The notes beneath the pieces are model-generated. The model was given only the letters and a program-made list of their open reading frames with translations. It searched no databases and was not told where the DNA came from. From assembly GCA_016219175.1 (NCBI GenBank), contig JACRCD010000039.1, forward strand, positions 124,001 through 188,000: 64,000 nt of DNA. The letters run 5' to 3'. Made by a program: the position numbers and the translations under genes. The DNA is from Deltaproteobacteria bacterium. GTDB taxonomy: Bacteria > Desulfobacterota > Desulfobulbia > Desulfobulbales > SURF-16. This document shows positions 27,717 through 37,648 of this stretch, in pieces. Each line of letters opens with the position of its first letter. Position 1 is the first letter of the stretch.

Positions 27717-29032
27717 CAGCAATAAAAAAGAAGATAAAGGTGGCCCTCGCCACCCTGGGCTGCAAGGTCAACCAGTTTGAGTCGGCCTCCTTTCTCTCCG
27801 GACTGGAAGAGCGGGGGGCGGAGATCGTGCCCTTTTCCCAGCAGGCCGACGTCTATATCATCAATACCTGCGCCGTCACCGCCAAGGCGGGAGCCCAGTC
27901 GCGGCAGATGATCAGAAAGGCCTTGCAGACCAATAGCAAGGCGCGGCTGGTTGTCACCGGCTGCTATGCCCAGGTGGCCTCCCAGAAGGTTCTGGAAATA
28001 GGGGACTGGGGGCTCTGTATTGTCGGCAACGGCTTCAAGCACCGTCTGGTGGACATCGCCCTGTCGGAAAAGCAGTGTGACCTGGAAATGCACATGGGGG
28101 ATATCGGCGGCAAAAAAGAGATCTGCCTTTTGCCTGTCCAGCGTTTTCCCGGCCGCACCAGGGCCTTTTTAAAGATTCAGGATGGCTGCAACAACTTCTG
28201 CTCCTACTGCATTGTTCCTTATGCCAGGGGCCGCAGCCGCAGTCTGCCGGTCGCGGCCGCGCTTGAGCAGATAGAGGTCTTTGCCGCCAACGGCTACCGG
28301 GAAATTGTCCTGACCGGTATTCATGTCGGCATGTATGGCCAGGATCTCGCTCCCCAAAATCGGCTTATCGATTTTATCGACCTGGCCACGGCGCGCTATC
28401 CCACCATCCGTTTCCGGCTGAGCTCCCTTGAGCCCGGCGAGGTGCGGGACGAGCTCCTGTCCCTCACGGCCGAGCGGGCCAACTTCATGCCCCATTTCCA
28501 TATACCCCTGCAAAGCGGGGATGACAAAATATTAACAGCGATGAACCGGCGCTATCGAGCCCACGATTTTTCCCGGCTGATCACCCGGATCAGGGAAAAA
28601 ATTCCCCAGGCGGCCATCGGCGTGGATGTGCTGGTCGGTTTTCCCGGCGAGAGCGCGGCGGCCTTTGCCAATACCCATGGGCTGCTTGACGCTCTGCCCG
28701 TGACCTATCTGCATGTCTTTCCCTATTCGAAAAGACCGGGAACGGTTGCCGCGGGCATGGCAAACCAGGTGGAGAAATGCCTGAAAGAGGAAAGGGTGGC
28801 GCGTCTGCACCAGCTTAGCGAGCAGAAAAAGCAGGCTTTCTACCGGCAACATCTCGGCACGGTTCACCGCGTGCTGGCGGAAAACAGAAACAACCGTTTC
28901 AAGCTCATGCGGGGCTTTACGGAAAATTATATTCCCGTTCTCTTTCCAGCCCCGGAAAATATGGGCAACACCATCGTGGATGTGCGCCTTGAGCGCCTGG
29001 AAGACTCCATTCTTTTTGGACAGACGATATGA
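27713..29032 (+). CDS. mtaB: tRNA t6A37 methylthiotransferase MtaB
   Basis: Radical SAM enzyme that adds a methylthio group to t6A at position 37 of tRNA; 439 residues. The N-terminal UPF0004 domain has its three cysteines in TLGCKVNQFES, NTCAVT and TGCYA. The radical SAM domain has CNNFCSYC near residue 158 followed by VPYARGRSRS. GIHVGMYG, HIPLQSGDD and the TRAM-like C-terminal region are seen. The LGCKVNQ form indicates MtaB rather than MiaB or RimO. It is coupled at both ends by ATGA overlaps (mnmA upstream, cinA downstream). Confidence 0.95.
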   Translation: MTAIKKKIKVALATLGCKVNQFESASFLSGLEERGAEIVPFSQQADVYIINTCAVTAKAGAQSRQMIRKALQTNSKARLVVTGCYAQVASQKVLEIGDWGLCIVGNGFKHRLVDIALSEKQCDLEMHMGDIGGKKEICLLPVQRFPGRTRAFLKIQDGCNNFCSYCIVPYARGRSRSLPVAAALEQIEVFAANGYREIVLTGIHVGMYGQDLAPQNRLIDFIDLATARYPTIRFRLSSLEPGEVRDELLSLTAERANFMPHFHIPLQSGDDKILTAMNRRYRAHDFSRLITRIREKIPQAAIGVDVLVGFPGESAAAFANTHGLLDALPVTYLHVFPYSKRPGTVAAGMANQVEKCLKEERVARLHQLSEQKKQAFYRQHLGTVHRVLAENRNNRFKLMRGFTENYIPVLFPAPENMGNTIVDVRLERLEDSILFGQTI

Positions 29033-30282
29033 TCGGAGAAATTATCGCCATCGGGGACGAATTGACATCCGGCAGGATACTTAATTCAACAAGCTATTTT
29101 GCGGCCAGCCATCTCTATGGAGCGGGCCATGAAATAGCGGCCATGGCCACCATCGGCGACGAGCCGCGGAAGATCGGCAAGGCCCTGAAGGAAAGTATCG
29201 AGCGGGCGGATTTTGTCGTTGTCACCGGCGGGCTTGGTCCGACCAGTGATGACATGACCAATGAGGCTGTGGCGGACGCCCTGAACCGGCCAACCATCCT
29301 GTACCCGGAAATCTTTGATAAAATAAAGCAATCGCAATCCTTCAAGGAGATGCCCTCCCTGGAAAAACTGGCCTGGCTGCCGTCAGGCGCGGAAATTTTA
29401 AAACCGGGGGATAAGATCGCCGGTTATCTCCTCGTCTACCATGATAAGCCTATCTTTTTTCTGCCAGGCGTGCCCCATCAGATGCGGGAGCTGATGCTGG
29501 ACCGGGTTATTCCCCGGCTGGCCAGCTGGGGCGGCAATAATATCTCCCTGGTCAGACAAAAGGTGTTCAAGGTTTTCGGTCTGCCCGAGTCAATGCTGCA
29601 GCAGATGCTGACGGAGGTCGAGAAAGGCAACCGGCAGCTGCGCATCGGCTATTATCCCAATGTGGCGGAGGTGCATCTCAGTCTGACCGTGCGCGGCAAG
29701 ACCCACGAAGAAACCGAAAAACAATTTTCCGAAGGGGAACAGGCCATCCGGGCCATCCTCGGCTGCTGCATTTATGCCGATGACGGCGAAACCCTGGAAG
29801 CCATTGTCGGCGCAAGCCTCAGGGAGCGGGAGTTGACCCTGGCCCTGGCCGAATCGTGCACCGGAGGGCTGCTGGCCCATCATATCACCTCAATTGCCGG
29901 CAGTTCCGATTATTTTCTCGGCTCCATTGTTGCCTATGCCAACCGGGTAAAAGAAGAGGTGCTGCAGGTCAACAAACAGACCCTGGAAGAGTTCGGGGCA
30001 GTGAGCCAGGAGACCGCCAGGGAAATGGCCTGGGGGGCAAGAAAAATAAGCGGCGCCGCCCTTTCCCTGTCAATTACCGGGATCGCTGGCCCCGGGGGCG
30101 GGACCCGGGAAAAGCCGGTTGGCACGGTCTGCTTCGCCCTGGCCGGGCACGATAAAATTCTCTCTTTTACCTATCGCTTCTCGGGCAACAGAAACATGGT
30201 GCGGACCAAAGCCGCCATGACTGGACTTGATCTGCTGCGCCGCCATCTGCATGGTCTTGACTTTCTTGAGAGCGGCTGGTAG
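29029..30282 (+). CDS. cinA: CinA family protein (NMN deamidase)
   Basis: Two-domain protein of 417 residues. The N-terminal MoaB-like domain (about 1-170) opens EIIAIGDELTSGRILN with TGGLGPTSDDMT, the COG1058 part linked to ADP-ribose pyrophosphatase activity. The C-terminal PncC domain (about 260-410) has LALAESCTGGLLAHHIT with the catalytic serine, and SITGIAGPGGG; this part deamidates nicotinamide mononucleotide in NAD salvage. It closes the mnmA-mtaB-cinA unit and lies just before recA, a frequent order across bacteria. Confidence 0.94.
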   Translation: MIGEIIAIGDELTSGRILNSTSYFAASHLYGAGHEIAAMATIGDEPRKIGKALKESIERADFVVVTGGLGPTSDDMTNEAVADALNRPTILYPEIFDKIKQSQSFKEMPSLEKLAWLPSGAEILKPGDKIAGYLLVYHDKPIFFLPGVPHQMRELMLDRVIPRLASWGGNNISLVRQKVFKVFGLPESMLQQMLTEVEKGNRQLRIGYYPNVAEVHLSLTVRGKTHEETEKQFSEGEQAIRAILGCCIYADDGETLEAIVGASLRERELTLALAESCTGGLLAHHITSIAGSSDYFLGSIVAYANRVKEEVLQVNKQTLEEFGAVSQETAREMAWGARKISGAALSLSITGIAGPGGGTREKPVGTVCFALAGHDKILSFTYRFSGNRNMVRTKAAMTGLDLLRRHLHGLDFLESGW

Positions 30283-30363
30283 TTATAGCAGTTTGCGCGG
30301 GTTTTAAATAAACGTATAACGCAGAATAAAATGTCATTTTCTGTCCTTTCCATTCTTAAATTC

Positions 30364-30382
30364 ATACCGGTGAAGCCGGTAT
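30364..30382 (+). promoter_or_regulatory. Perfect 7-bp inverted repeat in the recA leader
   Basis: ATACCGG-TGAAG-CCGGTAT lies 17 bases before the recA ATG, immediately ahead of the GCAGGAG ribosome-binding site. It could be an SOS-type operator or a leader hairpin that limits ribosome access. It does not match the LexA boxes I know from gamma-proteobacteria or Bacillus. Confidence 0.4.
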
Positions 30383-30399
30383 TGCGCAGGAGTTAACCC

Positions 30400-31434
30400 A
30401 TGGCTATCTCTGAAGGAAAAAGCAAAACTCTCGATTCAGCGATTCTGCAGATACAGAAACAATTCGGCAAAGGCTCAATCATGCGTCTCGGTTCCGCCGA
30501 CACGGAGGCCATACCGGTCATTCCCACCGGCACCTTGAGCCTTGACATCGCAACAGGGGTCGGAGGTTTTCCCCGGGGCAGGATCACGGAAATATTCGGC
30601 CCTGAATCTTCGGGAAAAACCACCCTGGCCCTGCATCTTATTGCCGAGGCGCAGCGGGAGGGAGGGGCCGCGGCCTTTATTGATGCGGAACATGCCCTTG
30701 ATATTCATTACGCGGCGCGTCTCGGGGTCAATACCGATGACATGCTTGTTTCCCAGCCGGATTACGGCGAGCAGGCCCTGGAGATAGCGGAAATACTTAT
30801 CCGCAGCGGCTCGGTTGACGTGATTGTCATTGACTCCGTGGCTGCCCTGGTGCCAAAGGCGGAAATTGACGGCAATATCGGCGACACCCATGTGGGACTG
30901 CAGGCCCGGCTCATGTCGCAAACCATGCGGAAACTGGCGGGTGTCCTGAAGAAAAGCAACACGGCCCTGGTCTTTATCAATCAGATCCGCATGAAAATCG
31001 GGGTGATGTTCGGCAACCCGGAAACCACCACCGGCGGCACCGCCCTGAAATTTTATTCATCCATGCGTTTTGACATCCGTAAGTTGACCCCTATCAAGGA
31101 TGGACAGGATATCATCGGCAATCGCACCAAGGTGAAAATCGTCAAAAACAAGGTTGCTCCCCCCTTTAAAACCGCCGAGTTTGACATTGTTTACGGAGAA
31201 GGAATTTCCAAGTCCGGCGATCTGCTTGATCTGGCCTCCGAACAGAATATTATCGAAAAGAGCGGGGCCTGGTATTCCTATGCCAACGAGCGGATTGGTC
31301 AGGGCCGGGAAAATGCCAAGGAATACCTGAAGGAACACCCGGAAATGATGGCGGAAATCGACAGAAAGGTGCGGATGGGCTTCGGTCTGCCCATTCCCGG
31401 TGAAGCGAAAGCGGAAGCACCGCCAACCGTTTAG
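30400..31434 (+). CDS. recA: Recombinase RecA
   Basis: DNA strand-exchange ATPase and coprotease for LexA; 344 residues, normal length. Seen are [15 protein letters not shown], Walker [14 protein letters not shown] at about 67-79, FIDAEHALD, Walker [17 protein letters not shown], and the DNA-binding loop [14 protein letters not shown] with [18 protein letters not shown] Shine-Dalgarno precedes the ATG. No recX follows; 170 bases later comes alaS. A palindrome in the leader (30364-30382) is the only visible regulatory candidate. Confidence 0.98.
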   Translation: MAISEGKSKTLDSAILQIQKQFGKGSIMRLGSADTEAIPVIPTGTLSLDIATGVGGFPRGRITEIFGPESSGKTTLALHLIAEAQREGGAAAFIDAEHALDIHYAARLGVNTDDMLVSQPDYGEQALEIAEILIRSGSVDVIVIDSVAALVPKAEIDGNIGDTHVGLQARLMSQTMRKLAGVLKKSNTALVFINQIRMKIGVMFGNPETTTGGTALKFYSSMRFDIRKLTPIKDGQDIIGNRTKVKIVKNKVAPPFKTAEFDIVYGEGISKSGDLLDLASEQNIIEKSGAWYSYANERIGQGRENAKEYLKEHPEMMAEIDRKVRMGFGLPIPGEAKAEAPPTV

Positions 31435-31604
31435 CGCGGCAACATCCATTTCAGGTGTTCAGTGGTGGGCAGGATTTATTGCCCGCCAATCCGCGGGTGC
31501 AACGATGAAACCGTTTGACGCCCTGCGAAAAATAGGCGTTACCGTGTACTAAAGCCTTACAACCTGAGTTTGTTATTAAAAATTCTAATGAAGCACAGAC
31601 AGAT

Positions 31605-34250
31605 ATGACTGGTAATGATATCCGCCGAAAATTTTTATCCTACTTTGCCGACAAGGGGCACACCCTGGTTGAAAGTTCCGCCCTTGTTCCCCATGATGAT
31701 CCCACCCTGCTCTTCACCAACGCCGGCATGGTGCAGTTCAAGCGGGTGTTTACCGGCGAGGAGCAGCGCGCCTATACCCGGGCCGCAACCTGTCAGCGCT
31801 GCGTCCGGGCCGGGGGCAAGCACAACGACTTGGACAATGTCGGCTACACGGCCCGCCATCACACTTTTTTCGAGATGCTTGGCAATTTTTCCTTTGGCGA
31901 TTATTTCAAGGAGGACGCCATCCGCTATGGCTGGGATTTCCTCACCAAGGTCCTTGGCCTCTCTCCTGACAAGTTGTGGGTTTCTGTTTTTGAGGATGAC
32001 GATGAAGCCTACCGGTTATGGGAAAAAATCGACGATCTTCCCAAAGGCCGGATCATCCGCTTGGGCGCGAAAGACAATTTCTGGGCCATGGGCGATACCG
32101 GCCCCTGTGGCCCCTGTTCGGAAATCCATATTGACCAGGGGGTGGAAGTAGGCTGCGGCCGGCCCAACTGCGCGGTCGGCTGCGACTGCGACCGCTTCCT
32201 CGAACTGTGGAATCTTGTTTTCATGCAGTTTGAGCGCAGCGTTGACGGGACCATGACCCCGCTGCCCAAGCCCAGTATCGACACCGGCATGGGGCTTGAG
32301 CGCATTACCGCGGTCATTCAGGGGGAACACAGCAACTATGGCTCCGACCTGTTTAAAGGCATCATCGAGACCATAGCCGGGGTGGCCGGCACCAGCTACG
32401 GCAAGGACGCCAAGGGTGACACCGCCATGCGCGTCATTGCCGACCACAGCCGCACCACCGCCTTCCTGGTGGCGGACGGGGTTTTGCCAGCCAACGAGGG
32501 CAGAGGCTACGTGCTGCGGCGCATCATGCGGCGCGCCATTCGTTTCGGCCGCACCCTGGGGCTGACCCGCCCCTTTTTAACCACCATCACCAGCAAGGTT
32601 GTGGCGGAAATGGCCCACGCCTACCCCCATCTGCATGACGCGGTGGAACTCCTTGAACAGGTGGTCAGCAAGGAAGAGGAGCGCTTTCTGGAAACCCTGG
32701 GAAATGGCCTGGAGATGCTGGCCAAGGAAATTCATCGCCTGAAAAAAGCAAAAATGCATTGTATCGATGGGGATTTTATCTTCAAACTTTACGACACCTA
32801 TGGCTTTCCGGTCGACATCGTCAGGGATGTTTCCATTGAGGAAGGATTCAGCATTGATGAGTCCGGATATCATAAAGCCATGGAAGGGCAGCGGGCTCAG
32901 TCGCGTAAATCGTGGAAAGGAAGCGGGCTTACGGAAATCGGCTCCGGATTGCGGGAACTCATGGCCAGAGGGATCAAAACAAAATTTGTCGGCTACACGA
33001 GCCCGCATCACCTCTCGAAACTTGTCGCCATCATCGATGACAAGGGCGAATGCGTTGAGCAAGCCGTCAAGGGCGACAATGTGCTGCTGGTATGCGCCGA
33101 GACCCCATTTTATGCGGAGTCCGGGGGCCAGACCGGTGATCATGGGGAAATCAAAAGCAATTCCGGCCGGGCGCGAATTGTTGACACGGTTTCAGCCGCT
33201 GACAACATTATCCTGCATAAGGCTGAAATCGTTGACGGGGTCTTGTCCAGCGGCAGCGAAGCGCACCTGGAGGTGAAGGATGACCGGCGGCGGGCCATTG
33301 CCAGCAACCATACGGCAACCCATCTGCTGCAGGCGGCCTTGAAACAGGTGCTGGGTGATCATGTCAAACAGTCCGGCTCGCTGGTTGAAGCCGAAAGGCT
33401 GCGTTTTGATTTCACCCACTTTTCCCCCCTTTCCGCCGAAGAAATTAAACAGGTTGAAGCAATCGTCAATGAGTCAATCCGGGCCAATATGCAACTCTGC
33501 ATTGAGAACCTGACAAAGGATGAGGCCATTAAAGCCGGGGCCACGGCCCTTTTTGGCGAGAAGTACGGCGACTCGGTGCGGGTGGTATCCATTAACAGCT
33601 TCAGCAAGGAGCTTTGCGGGGGCACCCATGTGCAGGCCACAGGTGAAATCGGCCTGCTGAAAATTCTGGCCGAGTCCGGCATCGCAGCCGGGGTGCGGCG
33701 GATTGAGGCGTGCAGCGGCAAAACGGCCTTTGACAGATTTCAGCAGGAAGATGACAGCCTGCACGTACTTGCCGCCCTGTTGCGCTGCGGGCCGGAAGAG
33801 CTTGCCAACAGAGTTGACCGGCTTCTTTCCAAGGTCAGGGAGCTGGAGAAAGAGGTGGGCCACCTTAACGCCAGGCTTTCCCTGGCGAATCTTGAGACCC
33901 TTATTGACAGCGGGAAAATGGTAAAAGGCGTCAAGGTGGTGGCTGCCCAGATTCCCCTTGATTCGGCCAAAACCATGCGCGAGGTAGGAGACAGGGTGCG
34001 TGACAGACTTGGCAGCGGCGTGATCGTCCTGGGGGGTATTCTGCAGGACAAGGTGTCTCTCCTGACCATTGTCAGCAAGGACCTGACCGGCAGGATCCAG
34101 GCAGGCAATATCGTCAAGGAGGTTGCCCAGCTGGTTGGGGGCGGTGGAGGGGGGCGTCCCGATATGGCCCAGGCGGGCGGCACCATGCCCGACAAATTGC
34201 CGCAGGCTCTCGCCACCGCATACGACATCGTGGAAAAACAGTTGCACTGA
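31605..34250 (+). CDS. alaS: Alanyl-tRNA synthetase
   Basis: Class II synthetase that charges tRNA-Ala; 881 residues, normal length. The N-terminus IRRKFLSYFADKGHT leads into the catalytic domain (FTNAGMVQFK, RAATCQRCVRAGGKHND, NFSFGDYFK, ELWNLVFMQF and GMGLERI). The editing domain has HTATHLLQAALK and the CGGTH motif (about residues 667-671). The C-Ala region ends in a glycine-rich stretch, LVGGGGGGRPDMAQAGG. The recA-alaS order is common. The Shine-Dalgarno is weak. Confidence 0.97.
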   Translation: MTGNDIRRKFLSYFADKGHTLVESSALVPHDDPTLLFTNAGMVQFKRVFTGEEQRAYTRAATCQRCVRAGGKHNDLDNVGYTARHHTFFEMLGNFSFGDYFKEDAIRYGWDFLTKVLGLSPDKLWVSVFEDDDEAYRLWEKIDDLPKGRIIRLGAKDNFWAMGDTGPCGPCSEIHIDQGVEVGCGRPNCAVGCDCDRFLELWNLVFMQFERSVDGTMTPLPKPSIDTGMGLERITAVIQGEHSNYGSDLFKGIIETIAGVAGTSYGKDAKGDTAMRVIADHSRTTAFLVADGVLPANEGRGYVLRRIMRRAIRFGRTLGLTRPFLTTITSKVVAEMAHAYPHLHDAVELLEQVVSKEEERFLETLGNGLEMLAKEIHRLKKAKMHCIDGDFIFKLYDTYGFPVDIVRDVSIEEGFSIDESGYHKAMEGQRAQSRKSWKGSGLTEIGSGLRELMARGIKTKFVGYTSPHHLSKLVAIIDDKGECVEQAVKGDNVLLVCAETPFYAESGGQTGDHGEIKSNSGRARIVDTVSAADNIILHKAEIVDGVLSSGSEAHLEVKDDRRRAIASNHTATHLLQAALKQVLGDHVKQSGSLVEAERLRFDFTHFSPLSAEEIKQVEAIVNESIRANMQLCIENLTKDEAIKAGATALFGEKYGDSVRVVSINSFSKELCGGTHVQATGEIGLLKILAESGIAAGVRRIEACSGKTAFDRFQQEDDSLHVLAALLRCGPEELANRVDRLLSKVRELEKEVGHLNARLSLANLETLIDSGKMVKGVKVVAAQIPLDSAKTMREVGDRVRDRLGSGVIVLGGILQDKVSLLTIVSKDLTGRIQAGNIVKEVAQLVGGGGGGRPDMAQAGGTMPDKLPQALATAYDIVEKQLH

Positions 34251-34254
34251 CAGA

Positions 34255-34270
34255 GGGTGAACTTTCACCC
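34255..34270. promoter_or_regulatory. 16-bp palindrome after alaS
   Basis: GGGTGAA-CT-TTCACCC begins five bases after the alaS stop. The two-base centre is too tight for a good hairpin and no T-run follows, so it is more likely a protein-binding site than a terminator. Its target could be the atp operon about 220 bases downstream. Confidence 0.35.
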
Positions 34271-34380
34271 GCGGGGCAAAGATTTACATTGTGACACAAA
34301 ATTCATTTTTTAGCGCTATGCCCATGTAAATTATCAGAATTCCGGATGAAATATAATCCGGAAATAATGGGTGAAAAAAG

Positions 34381-34409
34381 TTGACAGCCCAAAAAGAATG
34401 TAGTAGACA
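34381..34409 (+). promoter_or_regulatory. Possible promoter of the atp operon
   Basis: TTGACA at 34381-34386 is followed after 17 bases by TAGACA at 34404-34409. The -35 box is perfect and the -10 box partial. It lies about 80 bases ahead of the first atp gene in an AT-rich gap. Pattern reading only. Confidence 0.4.
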
Positions 34410-34487
34410 GTTCCATGTTTTAATGAAGCACTATTCATTTTTTACACATATTCCATCATTATCAAGTGAAAGAGAAGGGGGCGCTCA

Positions 34488-34913
34488 ATGATTACCGTTG
34501 ATATCACCATGCCGATCCACATCCTGAACATCCTGTTTCTGATTGTGGTCCTCAACGCCGTGCTGTACCGGCCTGTGAGAAGGATTCTCGCGGAGCGCAA
34601 ACAGAAGATTTCCGACATGAGCAATGAGATTGAGACATTTCATAAAAATGCCAAATTGAGGTCCGAGGAATTTGACGGGAAACTCAGGGACGCCAGGCGG
34701 AAGGCAAAGCATGAATTTGATTCAGCCAGAAGCGAAGCACAGGCGTCTGGAGCGGAAACTCTGCAAAAAATCCGCGAGCAATCCGATGCGGCGAAAGCGG
34801 AACAGCTTCGTCTCGTCGCCTCGGAAGTGCAGTCCGCGGAACAGACATTAAAAGGCCAGATGGAAAGCTTTGCCACGGAAATGGCGGGAAAGGTACTCGG
34901 GAGGGCACTGTAA
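34488..34913 (+). CDS. atpF': ATP synthase F0 subunit b'
   Basis: Peripheral-stalk subunit of the F-type ATP synthase, 141 residues. One N-terminal membrane helix (about 8-24, HILNILFLIVVLNAVLY) is followed by RPVRRILAERKQKI and a long charged alpha-helix to the end, as expected for a b-type dimerising stalk. Shorter than the next gene product, it fits the b' (second b) subunit found in deltaproteobacteria. An AAGGGGG Shine-Dalgarno precedes it. It opens the operon; subunits a (atpB) and c (atpE) are not here. Confidence 0.85.
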   Translation: MITVDITMPIHILNILFLIVVLNAVLYRPVRRILAERKQKISDMSNEIETFHKNAKLRSEEFDGKLRDARRKAKHEFDSARSEAQASGAETLQKIREQSDAAKAEQLRLVASEVQSAEQTLKGQMESFATEMAGKVLGRAL

Positions 34914-34914
34914 G

Positions 34915-35559
34915 ATGAAAAGCGATAAAAAGTGGTCAAAGGTTGTCGTCGCGGCTTTGGCGCTTGCGGTTGTTGCCGGCACGGCAGGGATTATTTACGC
35001 CTCGAGCGGTGATCCGCATGCTGCTGCTTCAGCAGCGGGCGAAGCGCATGGCGGTGGTCCTGGGGGCAGTCTGTCACCGGCAAAACTCAAGGATTTCATG
35101 TGGCGGGTCATGAACTTTGCCGCCCTCATGGTGATTCTTATTAAATTTGTGAAAAAACCCCTGGCTGACGCCTTAAAGGGCAGGCAGAAGGGTATTGCCG
35201 CTGAGTTTGAAGACCTTGAAACCAGGCGAACCGACGCGGAAAGGCAATATAAGGAATATGAAGCAAAACTTGCCGGCATTGATGATGAGCTGAAGGGCAT
35301 GGTTGAAAAGGCCATTGTCCAGGGCCAACTCGAAAAAGAGCGGATCATTGCCGAAGCGAACAGGGCGGCGGAGAGCATTAAGCGTCAGGCTGAAATGGCG
35401 GTGCTGAATGAGATTGCCGAAGCCAAGCGGCGCCTGAAATCGGAAATAACCGAGCAGGCATCTGTCATGGCGGAAGAGATCATCAAGAAAAATCTCCAGG
35501 ACGCGGACCAGGACAAGCTGGTTGAAAATTACCTGAGCAAGGTGGGAGGTTTGAAATAA
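34915..35559 (+). CDS. atpF: ATP synthase F0 subunit b
   Basis: Second peripheral-stalk subunit, 214 residues from the ATG at 34915, which lies one base after the b' stop and behind GGGAGGG. A signal-like hydrophobic stretch (about 9-27) precedes an alanine/glycine-rich segment. The membrane helix around residues 64-80 (NFAALMVILIKFVKKP) is followed by a long charged helix. Having an extra N-terminal hydrophobic segment before the true b helix is common for this subunit in Desulfobacterota and Geobacter. The frame is open upstream to 34870, but that part overlaps b' and is not credible. Confidence 0.88.
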   Translation: MKSDKKWSKVVVAALALAVVAGTAGIIYASSGDPHAAASAAGEAHGGGPGGSLSPAKLKDFMWRVMNFAALMVILIKFVKKPLADALKGRQKGIAAEFEDLETRRTDAERQYKEYEAKLAGIDDELKGMVEKAIVQGQLEKERIIAEANRAAESIKRQAEMAVLNEIAEAKRRLKSEITEQASVMAEEIIKKNLQDADQDKLVENYLSKVGGLK

Positions 35560-36104
35560 TGAAAAACGATATTCTGGCCAAACGGTATGCCAAGGCCTTG
35601 TTTGTTGTAGGCAAAGAAGAAAATACACTCGATGATTACAGCAGGACGCTGAAGGATTTTGCGGAACTTTACACGACAATCCCCGAGATGCGGGATGGGT
35701 TGACGAACAGGATGTACCCGGTTGATGTGCGTGCCAAGGTTATGGCGGCGATTGTCACATCCGCCGCGGTCCCCAAGATAATGGGAAATTTTCTTAATTT
35801 ACTGGCCCAGAAAAACAGGGCCAGCGTGCTGCCGGAGATTGCGGCCTCATTCCAGGCCATGGTGGATAGAGAGCGAGGCATCTGTCAGGGTGTGGTGATA
35901 ACGGCCAAGGCATTACAGCCGGTACTACTTGATAAAACAAAGCAAACATTGGAAAAGATAACAGGCAAGCAGGTTGTTTTGAAAACCGAGATTGATCCTT
36001 CCATCATTGGCGGCATGGTTGCCAAGGTTGGGGATCTTGTTTTGGATGGCAGTATCAAAACGCAGCTTGAGGGTTTAAAAGAGTCCATTAAAGGGAGCGA
36101 ATAG
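35559..36104 (+). CDS. atpH: ATP synthase F1 subunit delta
   Basis: Links the peripheral stalk to the top of F1; 181 residues, the usual size. It begins ILAKRYAKALFVVGKEENT, the family opening, and the C-terminal part has VVITAKALQPVLLDKTKQTLEKITGK (read as two phrases, VVITAKAL and LEKITGKQVVLK) with DPSIIGGMVAKVGDLVLDGS. The start overlaps the atpF stop by one base (TAATG). atpA starts three bases after its stop. Confidence 0.94.
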   Translation: MKNDILAKRYAKALFVVGKEENTLDDYSRTLKDFAELYTTIPEMRDGLTNRMYPVDVRAKVMAAIVTSAAVPKIMGNFLNLLAQKNRASVLPEIAASFQAMVDRERGICQGVVITAKALQPVLLDKTKQTLEKITGKQVVLKTEIDPSIIGGMVAKVGDLVLDGSIKTQLEGLKESIKGSE

Positions 36105-36107
36105 GCA

Positions 36108-37631
36108 ATGCAGATTAAAGCTGAAGAAATCAGTCAGATTATCAAGGGACAGATCAAAGACTATGAAACAAAGGTTGATCTGAGTGAAACTGGAACCGTA
36201 ATTTCAGTTGGTGATGGTATTGCGCGTGTCCATGGTGTTGAAAAATGCATGGCCATGGAGCTCCTGGAGTTTCCGAACGGAATTCTAGGCCTCGCCCTGA
36301 ACCTGGAGCAGGATAACGTCGGTTGCGCCATATTCGGCGATGTCAAACATATCAAGGAAGGCGATATTGTTAAACGCACCGGTAAAATCGCCGAGGTTCC
36401 CGTTGGTCCTGAAGTGGAAGGCCGGGTCGTGGATGGCGTTGGCAAGCCCATTGACGGCCAGGGGCCGCTGAATGCAAAACGCACCTCGAAAATGGAGGTG
36501 CTTGCCCCTGGTGTTATCGCCAGAAAAGGTGTGCATGAACCCTGTTACACGGGCAGCAAGGCCGTTGACGCCATGACCCCGGTCGGCCGCGGCCAGCGTG
36601 AGCTGATCATCGGCGACCGCCAGATCGGCAAAACCGCGCTCTGTGTTGATGCCATCATTGCCCAGAAGGAAACGGATGTTCACTGTATCTATGTGGCCAT
36701 CGGCCAGAAAAAATCAACCGTGGCCCTGGTTGTTGAGGCCTTAAGAAAACATGGGGCCATGGAATATACCACCGTTGTCGCCGCCTGTGCCTCCGACCCG
36801 GCGCCGATGCAGTATGTTGCCGCATTTACCGGTTGCGCCATGGGCGAATACTACAGGGACAACGGCATGCACGCCCTGATCATTTACGATGATCTCTCCA
36901 AGCAGGCTGTTTCCTATCGTGAGTTGTCCCTGCTGCTTCGCCGTCCGCCGGGACGCGAGGCCTATCCCGGTGACATTTTCTTTAACCATTCACGTCTGCT
37001 TGAGCGGGCCTCGAAAGTAAACGATGCCCTTGGCGCGGGCTCATTGACTGCTCTGCCTATCATTGAAACCCAGGCCGGTGACGTTTCGGCCTTTATTCCG
37101 ACCAACGTAATTTCCATCACCGACGGCCAGGTTTATCTGGAGCCGAACCTTTTCTTCTCTGGTGTGCGCCCGGCCATCAATGTCGGTCTTTCCGTATCCA
37201 GGGTAGGTGGCGCGGCCCAGGTGAAGGCTATGAAACAGGTGGCCGGCACCCTGCGTCTCGATCTTGCCCAGTACCGTGAGCTGGCGGCCTTTGCCGGTTT
37301 CGGCTCGGATCTTGATGCCGCAACCCAGGCCCAGTTGACACGCGGCGCGCGTCTGGTTGAAATCCTGAAACAGCCCCAGTATCAGCCGTTGCCCATGGAA
37401 AAACAGGTATCCATCATTTTTGCCGGCACCAAGGGGTATCTTGATAAACTGCCTCTCAACACCCTGGCGGATTATGAACAAGATTTATACGCCTACATTG
37501 CCAGCAACGATCCTGCCATATTTGACACCTTGAAGGAAAAGAAAATCATAGACAAGGCCCTTGAAGAAAAAATGCACGGCACCATCAAGGCATTCACCGA
37601 GACGTTCAAGGCAGCTAAAGGAATTCAATAA
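36108..37631 (+). CDS. atpA: ATP synthase F1 subunit alpha
   Basis: Non-catalytic nucleotide-binding subunit of F1; 507 residues. The beta-barrel domain includes GDGIARVHG; Walker A is [10 protein letters not shown] at about 169-178; [12 protein letters not shown] is the Walker B region; the signature [17 protein letters not shown] is intact. Length and motifs are ordinary. It lies between atpH and atpG in the conserved operon order. Confidence 0.98.
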   Translation: MQIKAEEISQIIKGQIKDYETKVDLSETGTVISVGDGIARVHGVEKCMAMELLEFPNGILGLALNLEQDNVGCAIFGDVKHIKEGDIVKRTGKIAEVPVGPEVEGRVVDGVGKPIDGQGPLNAKRTSKMEVLAPGVIARKGVHEPCYTGSKAVDAMTPVGRGQRELIIGDRQIGKTALCVDAIIAQKETDVHCIYVAIGQKKSTVALVVEALRKHGAMEYTTVVAACASDPAPMQYVAAFTGCAMGEYYRDNGMHALIIYDDLSKQAVSYRELSLLLRRPPGREAYPGDIFFNHSRLLERASKVNDALGAGSLTALPIIETQAGDVSAFIPTNVISITDGQVYLEPNLFFSGVRPAINVGLSVSRVGGAAQVKAMKQVAGTLRLDLAQYRELAAFAGFGSDLDAATQAQLTRGARLVEILKQPQYQPLPMEKQVSIIFAGTKGYLDKLPLNTLADYEQDLYAYIASNDPAIFDTLKEKKIIDKALEEKMHGTIKAFTETFKAAKGIQ

Positions 37632-37648
37632 AGCAGGAGTAACGAGTC

